Origin: Streptoalloteichus hindustanus
Lineage (GTDB): Bacteria; Actinomycetota; Actinomycetes; Mycobacteriales; Pseudonocardiaceae
NCBI RefSeq assembly: GCF_900129375.1
Contig: NZ_FQVN01000002.1
Span: 310,001 to 374,000, forward strand
DNA: 64,000 nt
Direction: 5' to 3'
Under the pieces are notes generated by a model that made no database searches, was not told the origin of the DNA, and saw only the letters and a program-made list of their open reading frames with translations. Made by a program: the position numbers and the translations under genes. This document shows, piece by piece, positions 40,783-49,382 of this stretch (position 1 is its first letter; each line of letters starts with the position of its first letter).

Positions 40783-41850
40783 ATGGGTGGTGCGGCACGT
40801 CGGCGGGACGCGGAGGCCGTCGAGCTCGCCCCGGCGCGGATCGACCGGAACGCCGTGGACCTCGACGAGGTGGACCTGGACGTCATCGCGGCGCTCCAGC
40901 TCGACCCGCGCGCGCCCTTCGACCGCATCGCCGACGTGCTCGGCGGGTCGGGCCGCACCGTCGCCCGCCGGGTCGAGCGGATGGTCGAGGCCGGCATCCT
41001 GCGGTTCGTCGGCGAGGTGCACCGGTCGCTGCTGTCCGAGGGCACCCGCGTGCACAGCTTCGTCCGGACCGAGCCGCAGCGCATCAACGACGTCGCGCGG
41101 GCGTTGGCCGAGATGCCCGAGGTCGCCTTCTGCTGCACGACGGCGGGCCGGGCCAGCGTCTACTGCACGGCGGTGCCGGGCGGCGGCGCCCGCGCCGAGT
41201 TCCTGACCGCCCGGCTGCCCGCCGTCCCCGGCATCCTGTCCACCCGCAGCGAGATCGAGTTGCGGGTGCTGCGCAAGGCGTCGTCCTGGAGCCTGCCCCG
41301 GCTCACCGCCGCCCAGCGCCGGGAGTTGGCCCGGCCGGAGGGGGAGTTCGCGCTCCGGCCGCGCCCGCTGTCGGCGGAGGAGCGCCGGGCCGTGGAGCTC
41401 CTGCGGGCCGACGCCCGGCTCGCCTTCGCCGACCTGGCCCGCGCCCTGGACATGACCCAGCCGCGGGCGCGCCGGCTGGTGCTGGGCCTGTTCGACGAGG
41501 GGCTGGTCCGGCCCCGGGTGGACATCGAGCCCTGCGTGCTCGGCTACCGCACCGAGGCGATCATCAGCCTGAACACCCGGTTCGGCCGGACCACGGCCGT
41601 GGCCGACGCCCTCGCCCGCTACCCGGGCACCCGGTACCTGGCCAGGGTCGCGGGCACGGCGAGCCTGTTGTGCCAGGCCGTCTTCCGGGACGAGACCGCC
41701 CTCGCCGACTTCATGGACGAGCAACTGTCCGGTGTGGACGAAGTGGTGCAGGCGGAGGTCTCGGTCGTCCTCGACGTCGCCAAGCGCCTGTGGATCCCCC
41801 GCCACGGAGCCCGGCTCGGCGAACCCCGCTTCCCCGCCCTCCTCGCGTGA
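40783..41850 (+). CDS. Double-module Lrp/AsnC-family regulator
   Basis: Transcriptional regulator of 355 residues with two Lrp/AsnC modules in tandem. The first helix-turn-helix (about 28-75) is LDVIAALQLDPRAPFDRIAD then SGRTVARRVERMVEAGILRF, followed by a RAM-like domain. The second (about 200-245) is VELLRADARLAFADLARALD then QPRARRLVLGLFDEGLVRPR, followed by another RAM domain. Single-module Lrp proteins are about 150 residues, so this is a fusion of two. The effector is unknown. It is divergent from the AbgT transporter and M20 peptidase genes and is the best candidate for their control. A leaderless promoter precedes it. Confidence 0.88.
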   Translation: MGGAARRRDAEAVELAPARIDRNAVDLDEVDLDVIAALQLDPRAPFDRIADVLGGSGRTVARRVERMVEAGILRFVGEVHRSLLSEGTRVHSFVRTEPQRINDVARALAEMPEVAFCCTTAGRASVYCTAVPGGGARAEFLTARLPAVPGILSTRSEIELRVLRKASSWSLPRLTAAQRRELARPEGEFALRPRPLSAEERRAVELLRADARLAFADLARALDMTQPRARRLVLGLFDEGLVRPRVDIEPCVLGYRTEAIISLNTRFGRTTAVADALARYPGTRYLARVAGTASLLCQAVFRDETALADFMDEQLSGVDEVVQAEVSVVLDVAKRLWIPRHGARLGEPRFPALLA

Positions 41851-41880
41851 CCCCCACTGCCCCCACTGCCCTCACTGTCC

Positions 41881-42474
41881 TCAGTGGACGGTGGGGATCA
41901 GGGTCCTTCCGGTGATTCCGCTGTTCTCGACGGCGTCCACGTAGGCGCGGGCCACGTCGGCGGCCGGAGTCCCGCCCTCGCGCCCCACGGCGGCCAGTGT
42001 CTCGCGCACCCACCCAGGGCTCACGACGTTGACCCTCAGGCCACGCGGCATCTCGCGCGCCGCGGCGCCGACGAACGCCTCAAGGCCGGAGTTGACCAGG
42101 ACGCCGAACGCGCTGCCGCGCATCGGTGTCTCGAACGTGCCGGCGGTCAGGGTGACCGAGCCGTTGTCGCGGAGGTGGTGCACCGCGCGGCGCAGCAGCA
42201 GGACCTGGCCGAGCAGCTTTCCGTGGAGTCCCAACGTGAACTCCTCGTCGCTTCCCGCGTCGACCGTGGTCAGCCCGCCGCTGGCCGCGCAGCACACCAC
42301 CGCGTCGATCCCTGACACAGTCGCGAAAAGAGCGTCCACTGTGTCCGGTCGCTCCACGTCGACCCGCACCGCCGCCGAGCGGGACGCGGCGACGACCGCG
42401 TGGCCCCGAGCGCGAAGCGCGGCGCAGACCGCCCGGCCGATGGTCCCGCTCGCGCCGATCACCACGATCTTCAC
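41881..42474 (-). CDS. Short SDR-type NAD(P)-binding protein
   Basis: Short Rossmann-fold oxidoreductase of 197 residues. The cofactor loop is MKIVVIGASGTIGRAVCAAL, with Asp-rich VDVERPDTVDALFATVSGID after. NGSVTLTAGTFET holds a possible catalytic Thr and the usual YxxxK pair is not present, so it belongs with the short, atypical SDRs found beside regulators. VNVVSPGWVRETLAAVGREG is a clear SDR C-terminus. The gene overlaps the upstream quinone-reductase gene by 4 bp. An exact substrate cannot be given. Confidence 0.8.
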   Translation of the reverse strand: MKIVVIGASGTIGRAVCAALRARGHAVVAASRSAAVRVDVERPDTVDALFATVSGIDAVVCCAASGGLTTVDAGSDEEFTLGLHGKLLGQVLLLRRAVHHLRDNGSVTLTAGTFETPMRGSAFGVLVNSGLEAFVGAAAREMPRGLRVNVVSPGWVRETLAAVGREGGTPAADVARAYVDAVENSGITGRTLIPTVH

Positions 42475-43406
42475 CGGCCGACCCCCTCCGGGTCGACGAC
42501 CAGGACGAGCTTGCCCCGACCGTGGCCGGCCTCCAGCAACCGGTGCGCCTCGGCAGCCTCCGCGAGGGGGAGCGCGCGGGAGACCTCCGCCGCGAGCCGA
42601 CCCGCGTCGACCAGCGCCGCGAGCTGCGCGAGGCCGCGCCCGTCGGGGTGGACGACGTGGCGCACCACGCGTACCCCCACCTGGCCGGCCGTCGCCTCCA
42701 GTGCCATCGCGCCCCGCGCGGCGCCGGGCACCACGGCGATCACGCCGCCCGGCCGGACGACCGAGAGCAGCCTGTCGTCTCCGACGCAGTCGAACACCAC
42801 GTCCACCGGCTCACCGCTCTCCGGGACGCTGACCACGTCGTCGGCCCCCAGACGGTGGAGGAAGTCGTGGTGCTTCGGCCGGGCCGACGCGACCACCCGC
42901 GCGCCCCGCGCCTTCGCGATCCGCACCGCGAGATGCCCGACCCCGCCGGCCGCGCCGTGCACGAGAACCCGTTGTCCCTCGGCCAGCCCAGCGCGTTCCC
43001 AGGTCTGGAGAGCGGTGAGCCCGGCCAGGGGCAGCGCCGCCGCGCCCACGTGGTCGACGCCGTCCGGCACGGCCGCCAACTCCCCGACCGGAGCCGAGAG
43101 GTACTCGGCGTAGCCGCCGGCGACCCCCGGGAAGCGCGGCATCCCGAACACCGCCTCGCCAGGGCCGAAGGCGGTCACGCCCGGCCCGACTGCCTCGACC
43201 ACACCGGAGACGTCCCAGCCCCACACGTGCGGGCCGGGCCCGAACCAGCCCGGCACCGCGCCGGACCGTGCGTGGGCGTCGACCGGGTTCGTGCCCGCCG
43301 CCACCACGCGCACCAACACCTCGCCGGGGCCCGGCGCAGGTCGGGGCAGCGTGGTGAGCTCCAGAACCTCGGGACCGCCGTAGCGGTGGGCCACGATCGC
43401 ACGCAT
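42471..43406 (-). CDS. Zinc-independent alcohol dehydrogenase / quinone oxidoreductase
   Basis: Medium-chain dehydrogenase/reductase of the quinone-oxidoreductase group, 311 residues. The catalytic-domain start MRAIVAHRYGGPEVLELTTL and APGPGEVLVRVVAAGTNPVD are typical. The NADPH-binding stretch is RVLVHGAAGGVGHLAVRIAK (AxxGxxG type). No structural-zinc cysteine cluster is seen. It is translated with the SDR gene by 4-bp overlap and is divergent from an XRE-type regulator with only 120 bp between. The pair probably reduces an electrophilic or quinone compound sensed by that regulator. Confidence 0.87.
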   Translation of the reverse strand: MRAIVAHRYGGPEVLELTTLPRPAPGPGEVLVRVVAAGTNPVDAHARSGAVPGWFGPGPHVWGWDVSGVVEAVGPGVTAFGPGEAVFGMPRFPGVAGGYAEYLSAPVGELAAVPDGVDHVGAAALPLAGLTALQTWERAGLAEGQRVLVHGAAGGVGHLAVRIAKARGARVVASARPKHHDFLHRLGADDVVSVPESGEPVDVVFDCVGDDRLLSVVRPGGVIAVVPGAARGAMALEATAGQVGVRVVRHVVHPDGRGLAQLAALVDAGRLAAEVSRALPLAEAAEAHRLLEAGHGRGKLVLVVDPEGVGR

Positions 43407-43526
43407 CCTGATCACTCCGCGACACTCGTCGTCACTCGACGAGATCGATCGTGCGTCCACCCGCGCCCGCGTGCCTGCCCCTGCCAGGTGTAGGCATCAC
43501 GGCCGGCGATCGCGCATCCTGGAGCG

Positions 43527-44381
43527 ATGGATCACCGATCCGAGCTGGGGGAGTTCCTCCGCTCCCGCCGGGGCGCCCTCCTCCCCGTCGACGTGGGCCT
43601 GACCGACTACGGCGAGCGCCGCCGCGTGCCCGGTCTGCGCCGCGAGGAGCTGGCGCACCTGGCCGGGGTGAGCGTCGGCTACTACACCCGGCTCGAACAG
43701 GGGCAGAGCCAGAACGCCTCCGACGCCGTCCTCGACGCGATCGCCCGCGCGCTGCGCCTGGACGACGACGAACGCGCGCACCTCCGCGCTTTGGCGCGCC
43801 CCACTCACAAAACCCGCCGTCGCCCCCGACCCGAGCGACTGCGCCCCCGCGTCCGGGCGCTCGTCGACGCCCTCGACCCGGTTCCCGCCCTGGTGCTCGG
43901 CCGCACGACCGACGTCCTCGCCTGGAACCGCATGGCCCACGCGCTCCTCGCCGGACACCTCGACCGCCGCGCGCCGGAGAGCGCCACCACCCGACCGAAC
44001 TGGGCCCGCCTGTTCTTCCTGGACCCACACGTCCGCGAGCTGTTCTCCCCCTGGCAGGACAAGGCCAGGGACACCGTCGCCGACCTCCGGCAGATCGCCG
44101 GCCGCCGCCCGCACGATCCCTCCCTCGCGGAGCTGATCGGCGAACTCACGATGCACAGCCCCGACTTCGCCGCGCTGTGGTCCGCCCACCCCGTGCGCGG
44201 CTGCGCGCACCACACGCGCGACTACCGGCACCCCCTCGTCGGCACCCTCACCCTCACCGACGAACTGCTCACCCTCCCCGACGAGGACGGCCAACGCCTG
44301 GTCCTGTTCCACGCCGAACAGCGATCCCCCTCAGCCACCGCCCTCACCCTCCTCACCACCACGACCGGCGGCACGAACTGA
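43527..44381 (+). CDS. XRE-family regulator with MmyB-like domain
   Basis: Transcriptional regulator of 284 residues. The helix-turn-helix (about 8-80) contains GLRREELAHLAGVSVGYYTR and LEQGQSQNASDAVLDAIARA. The C-terminal half (about 105-270) is the MmyB-like PAS-type ligand domain, with LDPVPALVLGRTTDVLAWNR and RLFFLDPHVRELFSPWQDKA. Such regulators commonly control a divergent SDR or reductase gene, which is exactly the arrangement here. The 120-bp intergenic gap has the short inverted repeat CCTG..CAGG near 43480, a possible operator. The ATG at 43527 has GGAG upstream. Confidence 0.9.
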   Translation: MDHRSELGEFLRSRRGALLPVDVGLTDYGERRRVPGLRREELAHLAGVSVGYYTRLEQGQSQNASDAVLDAIARALRLDDDERAHLRALARPTHKTRRRPRPERLRPRVRALVDALDPVPALVLGRTTDVLAWNRMAHALLAGHLDRRAPESATTRPNWARLFFLDPHVRELFSPWQDKARDTVADLRQIAGRRPHDPSLAELIGELTMHSPDFAALWSAHPVRGCAHHTRDYRHPLVGTLTLTDELLTLPDEDGQRLVLFHAEQRSPSATALTLLTTTTGGTN

Positions 44382-44385
44382 TCGA

Positions 44386-44598
44386 TCAACCCCTACCGGG
44401 CTGCTTCGTCCTGTCGTTCTTCCCTTCGGCGTCGCCCGGGTCTTCCTCCGCCGCGACCGATCGGGTCGACGAGGTGGTCGTACGATCGGGTACGTCCGTT
44501 GTGATGATGGGCGCGACTGCCAGCGCGACCACGAGGACCAGCGACCTGATGGGGAGCGGCCCGATGTGGTGACGTGACAACCTTTGTGTGGATTGCAC
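44386..44598 (-). CDS. Possible small membrane-anchored peptide
   Basis: A frame of about 70 codons with one hydrophobic segment (IRSLVLVVALAVAPIITT) followed by a polar tail rich in Thr, Asp and Lys. Codon use has high third-position GC after the first ten codons, which supports coding. The start is uncertain: GTG at 44598 has GGGAG only two bases away. It converges on the XRE-MmyB gene with a 4-bp gap. I do not recognise it. Confidence 0.4.
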   Translation of the reverse strand: MQSTQRLSRHHIGPLPIRSLVLVVALAVAPIITTDVPDRTTTSSTRSVAAEEDPGDAEGKNDRTKQPGRG

Positions 44599-44704
44599 GC
44601 TCCCGAAAGTTACTGGAGCGTTTCAGGTGCCCCGCGGCCAGGGTTTCCATATCGGCAAGTGAGCACCGCGTCACCTGCGAGGGAAGCCCGGATCTGTTGA
44701 CCCG

Positions 44705-47674
44705 TCACGCAGTCCACGTCGAGCGCAGGCGGGGAATGCTCTCCATCAACCGGTCCAGTTCGGTCCGGAGCGTTTCGGCGCGGGGATGGTCGAGCGCGCG
44801 GAACAGGGACAGCGCTCGACTCCACTCCTCGATCGCGGCCTCGGGTTGTCCGAGCGCGAGGAGCGCACGGCCGAGGACGTCCAGGGCACGCGCCGTGCCT
44901 TCGTCATCCCGAGCCCGCTGCCAGAACTCGACCGCCTTGCGCGCGTCCAGTCTGGCTTCCCGCCACTCCTTCCTGTCGGCCGCGACGAGTGCGAGCACGG
45001 TGTGGGCGAGCCCGGCGCCCGACGGGTGGAAGGACTTGCGGTACAGGGTGAGCGCCTCTCGGCAGCAGCGCGCCGCCGCGCCGCTGTCACCAGTGGTGTA
45101 GTGGAGTTCGCCCAGCTCGGCCAGAATCGTGCCCTGCATCCGGAGGTCGTCGATCGTCCTGCTGAGGCCCAGCGCGTGCTCGTACTGCGGCATGGCGTCG
45201 AGGTGGCGTCCCGCTTGGACGTACGCCCAGGCGAGCCGCCGCGACGCCCGCACTTCCTCGCCGGGCAACCCGATCCCGGTGGACAGCGACCAGGACCGGC
45301 GGTAGAACTCGATTCCCTCATCGTACTGCCGGGTCCTGACGCGGTGGGTGCCCAGGTTGTGGAGCGCGGCGGAGCACCCGGCCCGGTCACCGAGCTCGGC
45401 GTAGAGGTCGTACGCCGTCTGGAAGCACTGCCCCGCCCTGTCGAACTCCCGCAACGACTCCAGTGTGCTGCCCAGGTTGTTGAACGACGACGCCTCCCTG
45501 TCCTTGTCCTGAAGGACCTTGGCCGCGCGGACGGCGATGTCGAACACCGGGACGAGATCCTCGCAGAAGCCCATCCGGCGGAAGGCGTCGATGAAGGTGC
45601 TCGGCAGGGGAGCGGCGTGCCGGTGGAACCCCAGGCGTGCCGCCAGGTGGGTCACGTCGATGAGGTTCGTCTTCTCCCGCCGGAACCAGCGCATCGCGCT
45701 GCGGTCGTCATCGAAGCGGCCGGGGCGCACTTCCGCGCGGGGAGGCGGCACGGGGACCCGCTCGATCAGCGGTGCGATCGCCTCGTCCGCGTTGTTCGAG
45801 GTGTGGAGGTACCAGTCGAGCATCCGCGCCGTCGCGTCGCTCCGGCTCTCGGTGTTCTCGTCGAGCACGCGGCCCCTCGCGTACTCCCACAGGAGATCGT
45901 GCATCCGGTAGCGGTCGATGGCGGTCTGGTGGACCAGGTGCGCGCCGACCAGCTCGTCGAGTTGAACCCGGGTGTCCGGTGTGGACGAGCCGAGGAGGGC
46001 GGCGGCGACCTCGACGCCGAACTCGGGCCCGGGGTGGATTCCCAGCAGGCGGAAGAGCCGCTTCGAGTCGTCGGTGAGTGTCGTGTAGCTCCAGGAGAAG
46101 ACGGTGCGCAGGATGGCGTTCTCGTGTCCGTCCCCAATGGACAGCATGGAACGTTGGTCGCGGAGCTCCGCGACGAGATCGGCGAGGCGCCGCTCGTGGT
46201 GGCTGCTCACGTGTTGACCGACGATCTGCATGGCGAGCGGGAGGCCACCGCACATGGAGGCCAGTGTGTGGAGCGCCCTGGGCTCCCCCCGAGCTCGGGT
46301 TCCCAGGTGGTTGCCCAACCACTCGGTGGACTGGTCATCGCTGAGCGGGAGCACCGTCATCCGCTGGGCTCCGTGCCACACAGCGAGGCCGGTGAGCTGG
46401 TTGCGGCTCGTGACCAGGATGAGGCAGTTCGTCAGCAGCGGCAGCAGCGGGCGAACGTGCGCGGCGTTCGCGGCGTTGTCCAGGATGAGGAGCACCCGGC
46501 GACCGGCCAGCAGGGAACGGAGTTTCTTCCGCCTGGCTTCACCCGCGGGTACCAACTCCACCGCCGCACCGAGGGCGACGAGCAGGTGAACCACCGCGTC
46601 GGCGGGTTCGATCCGGGACTCGGACGCGAACCCCCGCAGGTCGAGGTAGAGCTGCCCGTCGGGGAACCTGTCCCGCACCCGGTGCGCCCAGTGGATGACC
46701 AGGGACGTCTTGCCGATGCCGGGGAAGCCGTCCAGGGCGATCACGCCGCCCCCTCGGTTGGCGATCCACCTGTCCAGGCACTCGTCCAGCTCGGCGAGGA
46801 GGTTCTCCCGCCCGACGAAGTTCCAGAGATCGTGCGGCAGGTCGCCCATCGGGCACAGCTCGACCCCGTCACGCGGCCCCGGGGCCTCGGCCGCCGGCGT
46901 GTTCCGCGCGGTTGACGTGGGGGCCGGGCTGTCATCGCCCTCGATGGACTTCTGTTGCAGGGCCTGGAGTTCCGCGCAGGGATTCCTTCCCGTCTCCGCC
47001 ACGAACCGTCGGCGGAAGTCCCGGTAGTACTGGTTCGCCTCGTCGTACCGCCCGAACCCGTGGAGCGCCCTGATCCGGTGCGCCGCGAGCTTCTGGTCGA
47101 GGAGGTGGTCAGCCTGGATCTCGTCGAGGAGTTCCAGCACCGCGCGGTGGTCTCCCAGCCGGTGGTGGCTGTCCAGGAGCGCGTACTGCGTGGGGAGGAG
47201 GACCTCCGCCGTGAGTCTCTGCCGCTGGAAGTCCGCCCAACGGGTGCGGAGGTCGGCCAGCGGGACGTCCCACATCTCCAGCGCCCTGCGCAGCAGCACG
47301 CGGGCGTCCTCGTACTCCCCGTGCCGCGCGGCCCGCTCCGCGTCGCCGACCAGTGAGCGGAACTGCCAGTAGTCGACGCAGGTCTCGTCGATCTCCAGTC
47401 GGTAGCGCCCGTTGTCGTGGCTCAGCTGGAGCGACGGAACCAGGGCGGCGACGGCTTTGCGCACCCTGGTCACAGTGCTGTGCAGCGTCTTCCGCACCGC
47501 GGCTGGCGGGTCGTCCCACAACCACCGGATCAACTCCTCCGTGGTGACGGGACCGCCCCGCCGGAGCAGGAGTATCGCCAGCAGGGCGCGGTCCTTGGCG
47601 CGGCCCCAGTTCCCGACGAATCGTCCGCCCATGCGTAGTCGTGTAGGTCCGAAGATCTTGAAGACGAGCTTCAC
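44705..47674 (-). CDS. AfsR/SARP-family regulator (BTAD, NB-ARC, TPR)
   Basis: Large transcriptional activator, 989 residues. The DNA-binding domain starts VKLVFKIFGPTRLRMGGRFV and includes TEELIRWLWDDPPAAVRKTL. BTAD follows to about 250 (LLDSHHRLGDHRAVLELLDE). The NB-ARC domain has the P-loop VIALDGFPGIGKTSLVIHWA, Walker B RVLLILDNAAN, ILVTSRNQLTG and CGGLPLAMQIVGQ. At least five TPR units cover about 690-960, such as AGQCFQTAYDLYAELGDRAG. Unlike the related gene at 28829 it is complete. The GTG at 47674 has AGGGGG upstream. It is divergent from a sugar-nucleotide dehydrogenase gene, and SARP-like heptamers lie between. Confidence 0.9.
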   Translation of the reverse strand: MKLVFKIFGPTRLRMGGRFVGNWGRAKDRALLAILLLRRGGPVTTEELIRWLWDDPPAAVRKTLHSTVTRVRKAVAALVPSLQLSHDNGRYRLEIDETCVDYWQFRSLVGDAERAARHGEYEDARVLLRRALEMWDVPLADLRTRWADFQRQRLTAEVLLPTQYALLDSHHRLGDHRAVLELLDEIQADHLLDQKLAAHRIRALHGFGRYDEANQYYRDFRRRFVAETGRNPCAELQALQQKSIEGDDSPAPTSTARNTPAAEAPGPRDGVELCPMGDLPHDLWNFVGRENLLAELDECLDRWIANRGGGVIALDGFPGIGKTSLVIHWAHRVRDRFPDGQLYLDLRGFASESRIEPADAVVHLLVALGAAVELVPAGEARRKKLRSLLAGRRVLLILDNAANAAHVRPLLPLLTNCLILVTSRNQLTGLAVWHGAQRMTVLPLSDDQSTEWLGNHLGTRARGEPRALHTLASMCGGLPLAMQIVGQHVSSHHERRLADLVAELRDQRSMLSIGDGHENAILRTVFSWSYTTLTDDSKRLFRLLGIHPGPEFGVEVAAALLGSSTPDTRVQLDELVGAHLVHQTAIDRYRMHDLLWEYARGRVLDENTESRSDATARMLDWYLHTSNNADEAIAPLIERVPVPPPRAEVRPGRFDDDRSAMRWFRREKTNLIDVTHLAARLGFHRHAAPLPSTFIDAFRRMGFCEDLVPVFDIAVRAAKVLQDKDREASSFNNLGSTLESLREFDRAGQCFQTAYDLYAELGDRAGCSAALHNLGTHRVRTRQYDEGIEFYRRSWSLSTGIGLPGEEVRASRRLAWAYVQAGRHLDAMPQYEHALGLSRTIDDLRMQGTILAELGELHYTTGDSGAAARCCREALTLYRKSFHPSGAGLAHTVLALVAADRKEWREARLDARKAVEFWQRARDDEGTARALDVLGRALLALGQPEAAIEEWSRALSLFRALDHPRAETLRTELDRLMESIPRLRSTWTA

Positions 47675-47802
47675 GCGAGCCCCCTGTCGGACTCCCGACC
47701 GACGTCGCTCGCAAGTGTCCTGCGTCACACCTCACCCATGTCGTTTGGATGCACAAAGTGACGGCACTGTTACAACCAGTAGTGCACTTGGCTGAGAAAC
47801 GT

Positions 47803-47841
47803 CACAAGCGCTGGCAAGCTCGTGGCAAGCGCACGTCAAGC
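47803..47841. promoter_or_regulatory. SARP-type heptamer direct repeats
   Basis: Units CACAAGC (47803), GGCAAGC (47813), GGCAAGC (47824) and GTCAAGC (47835) are spaced 10, 11 and 11 bp. The architecture suits a SARP regulator. They lie about 130-170 bp upstream of the AfsR-like start and about 190-230 bp upstream of the sugar-nucleotide dehydrogenase start. Confidence 0.6.
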
Positions 47842-48032
47842 GGAGCGTGCGTTCGCAGTCCTGACCAGTGAACTCGCCCCCGCCCGAGGTGACGCGCGAC
47901 GTCAAGCGAACAGACGAGGGCGTGACCGGCGCTGTGGCAAGCGCCGGCCCTCATCCTCGCTCGCGACCGGTGCTCGGGGTGTTCCCGAGGCGATGCCCGA
48001 CGGGGCTCGCGACCGGCAGGGGGAGGTTCAGG

Positions 48033-49382
48033 GTGAACAACGTTGATGTCGTGGTGATCGGCCTGGGCGTTACGGGCGTGCCCATGGCGCTCGCGGCCGC
48101 CGACGCGGGAATGGCCGTCGTCGGCGTGGACGCCGACCCGGCCCGCGTCCGCGAGCTGGGCGCGCGCCTGTCCGCGCGCCGGGTGCGCGTTCGCTTGGCC
48201 GGAGCGGCGGCGCCGGCCGCCCGGGCGCACCTGTTGTGCGTCCCGACGCCGCCGGGGGGCGACGACGGGGCGGACCTCGCGCCGCTCGCCCGCGCCGCCC
48301 GCGCGGTGGGGCGCGGGTTGCGGCGAGGCGGGCTCGTCGTGGTGCAGAGCACCTGCCCGCCGGGGACCGTGGAGGGCCCGGTCGCCCGAGGGCTGGCGGA
48401 CGCCTCGGGCCTCACGCCCGGCGTCGACTTCCACCTGGCCCACGCGCCCGACCGCATCGACCCCGGCAACCAGTCCGTGCCCGCCACCCGCATCCCGCGC
48501 GTGGTCGGCGGCCTGACCCCGCGGTGCACCCGGGTCGCGGCCGAGTTCCTGTGCCAACTCGTCGAGCGCGTGGTGCCCGTGAGCACCTGCCGAACCGCCG
48601 AGTTCGTCAAGACCTTCGAGAACACGTTCCGCCTGGTCAACATCTCGCTCGTCAACGAGCTGGCCGACCTGTGCCGCTCCTGCGACGTCGAGGTGGCGGA
48701 GGTGCTGGACGCCGCGGCGACCAAGCCGTTCGGATTCCTCCCCCACCGCCCGGGAATCGGCGCCGGCGGCGTCTGCATCCCGGTGGTGCCCGGGTTCCTG
48801 AGCGCCTGGGCGCGGCGGCGCGGAGTGCGAACCGAGGTGGTGGACGCCGCCCTCGCGGTCAACGCGGTGATGCCCGGGCGGGTGGTGGCAAGGCTGCGCG
48901 GGGCCCTGAACTCCCGGGGAATCCCGTTGCGGAACGGGAGAATCCTCGTGATCGGCGTCAGCTACAAGCCCGACGTGGCCGAGGCCCGGCAGTCGGCCGC
49001 GGTGCGGGTGCTCGTCAGTCTGCGCACCGAGGCGACCGTGTGCTACCACGACCCCTTCGTTCCCGAGCTGCGGTTGCCCGACGGCGCCGTGCTGCGTTCC
49101 GTTCCGTTGAGCGACGTCGCAGGTGTTGACGTGGCGGTCGTGTTGACCAGGCACACCCAGGTGGCGCCCTTGGTCCGCTCCCTGCCGGTGCCGGTTCTGG
49201 ACATCGCCGACGGCGAAGCGAACTGGGTGACCGGAACCTGCGGGCCGCACGTCCCCCCGTCGCGGAGCTGTCGTCGGTCCCTTCGACGATCCCGGGGCGG
49301 GCGTCCGTCCAGCCGCCCGCCGCAGCGCCGACGTGTCACCTCGACGCGGCGCGGGACGCTTCGGGGGGAGGAAGGACACTGA
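48033..49382 (+). CDS. Nucleotide-sugar dehydrogenase (UDP-GlcDH/ManNAcDH family)
   Basis: NAD-dependent four-electron dehydrogenase that converts a UDP- or GDP-sugar to its uronate, 449 residues. The NAD loop is VVVIGLGVTGVPMALAAADA. The central domain has AEFVKTFENTFRLVNISLVN, including the conserved Lys, and GIGAGGVCIPVVPGFL with the catalytic Cys. The UDP-binding C-terminal domain has ILVIGVSYKPDVAEARQSAA. About 45 basic residues (SRSCRRSLRRSRGGRPSSR) extend beyond the usual end. The GTG at 48033 has GGGGGAGG upstream. The product sugar is unknown. It is divergent from the AfsR-like activator, which may control it, and overlaps the next gene by 1 bp. Confidence 0.85.
   Translation: MNNVDVVVIGLGVTGVPMALAAADAGMAVVGVDADPARVRELGARLSARRVRVRLAGAAAPAARAHLLCVPTPPGGDDGADLAPLARAARAVGRGLRRGGLVVVQSTCPPGTVEGPVARGLADASGLTPGVDFHLAHAPDRIDPGNQSVPATRIPRVVGGLTPRCTRVAAEFLCQLVERVVPVSTCRTAEFVKTFENTFRLVNISLVNELADLCRSCDVEVAEVLDAAATKPFGFLPHRPGIGAGGVCIPVVPGFLSAWARRRGVRTEVVDAALAVNAVMPGRVVARLRGALNSRGIPLRNGRILVIGVSYKPDVAEARQSAAVRVLVSLRTEATVCYHDPFVPELRLPDGAVLRSVPLSDVAGVDVAVVLTRHTQVAPLVRSLPVPVLDIADGEANWVTGTCGPHVPPSRSCRRSLRRSRGGRPSSRPPQRRRVTSTRRGTLRGEEGH

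Noticed and set aside
44574-46915. Long plus-strand frames opposite the AfsR-like gene
   Set aside because: The minus-strand protein has continuous BTAD, NB-ARC and TPR motifs; the plus-strand frames have none.
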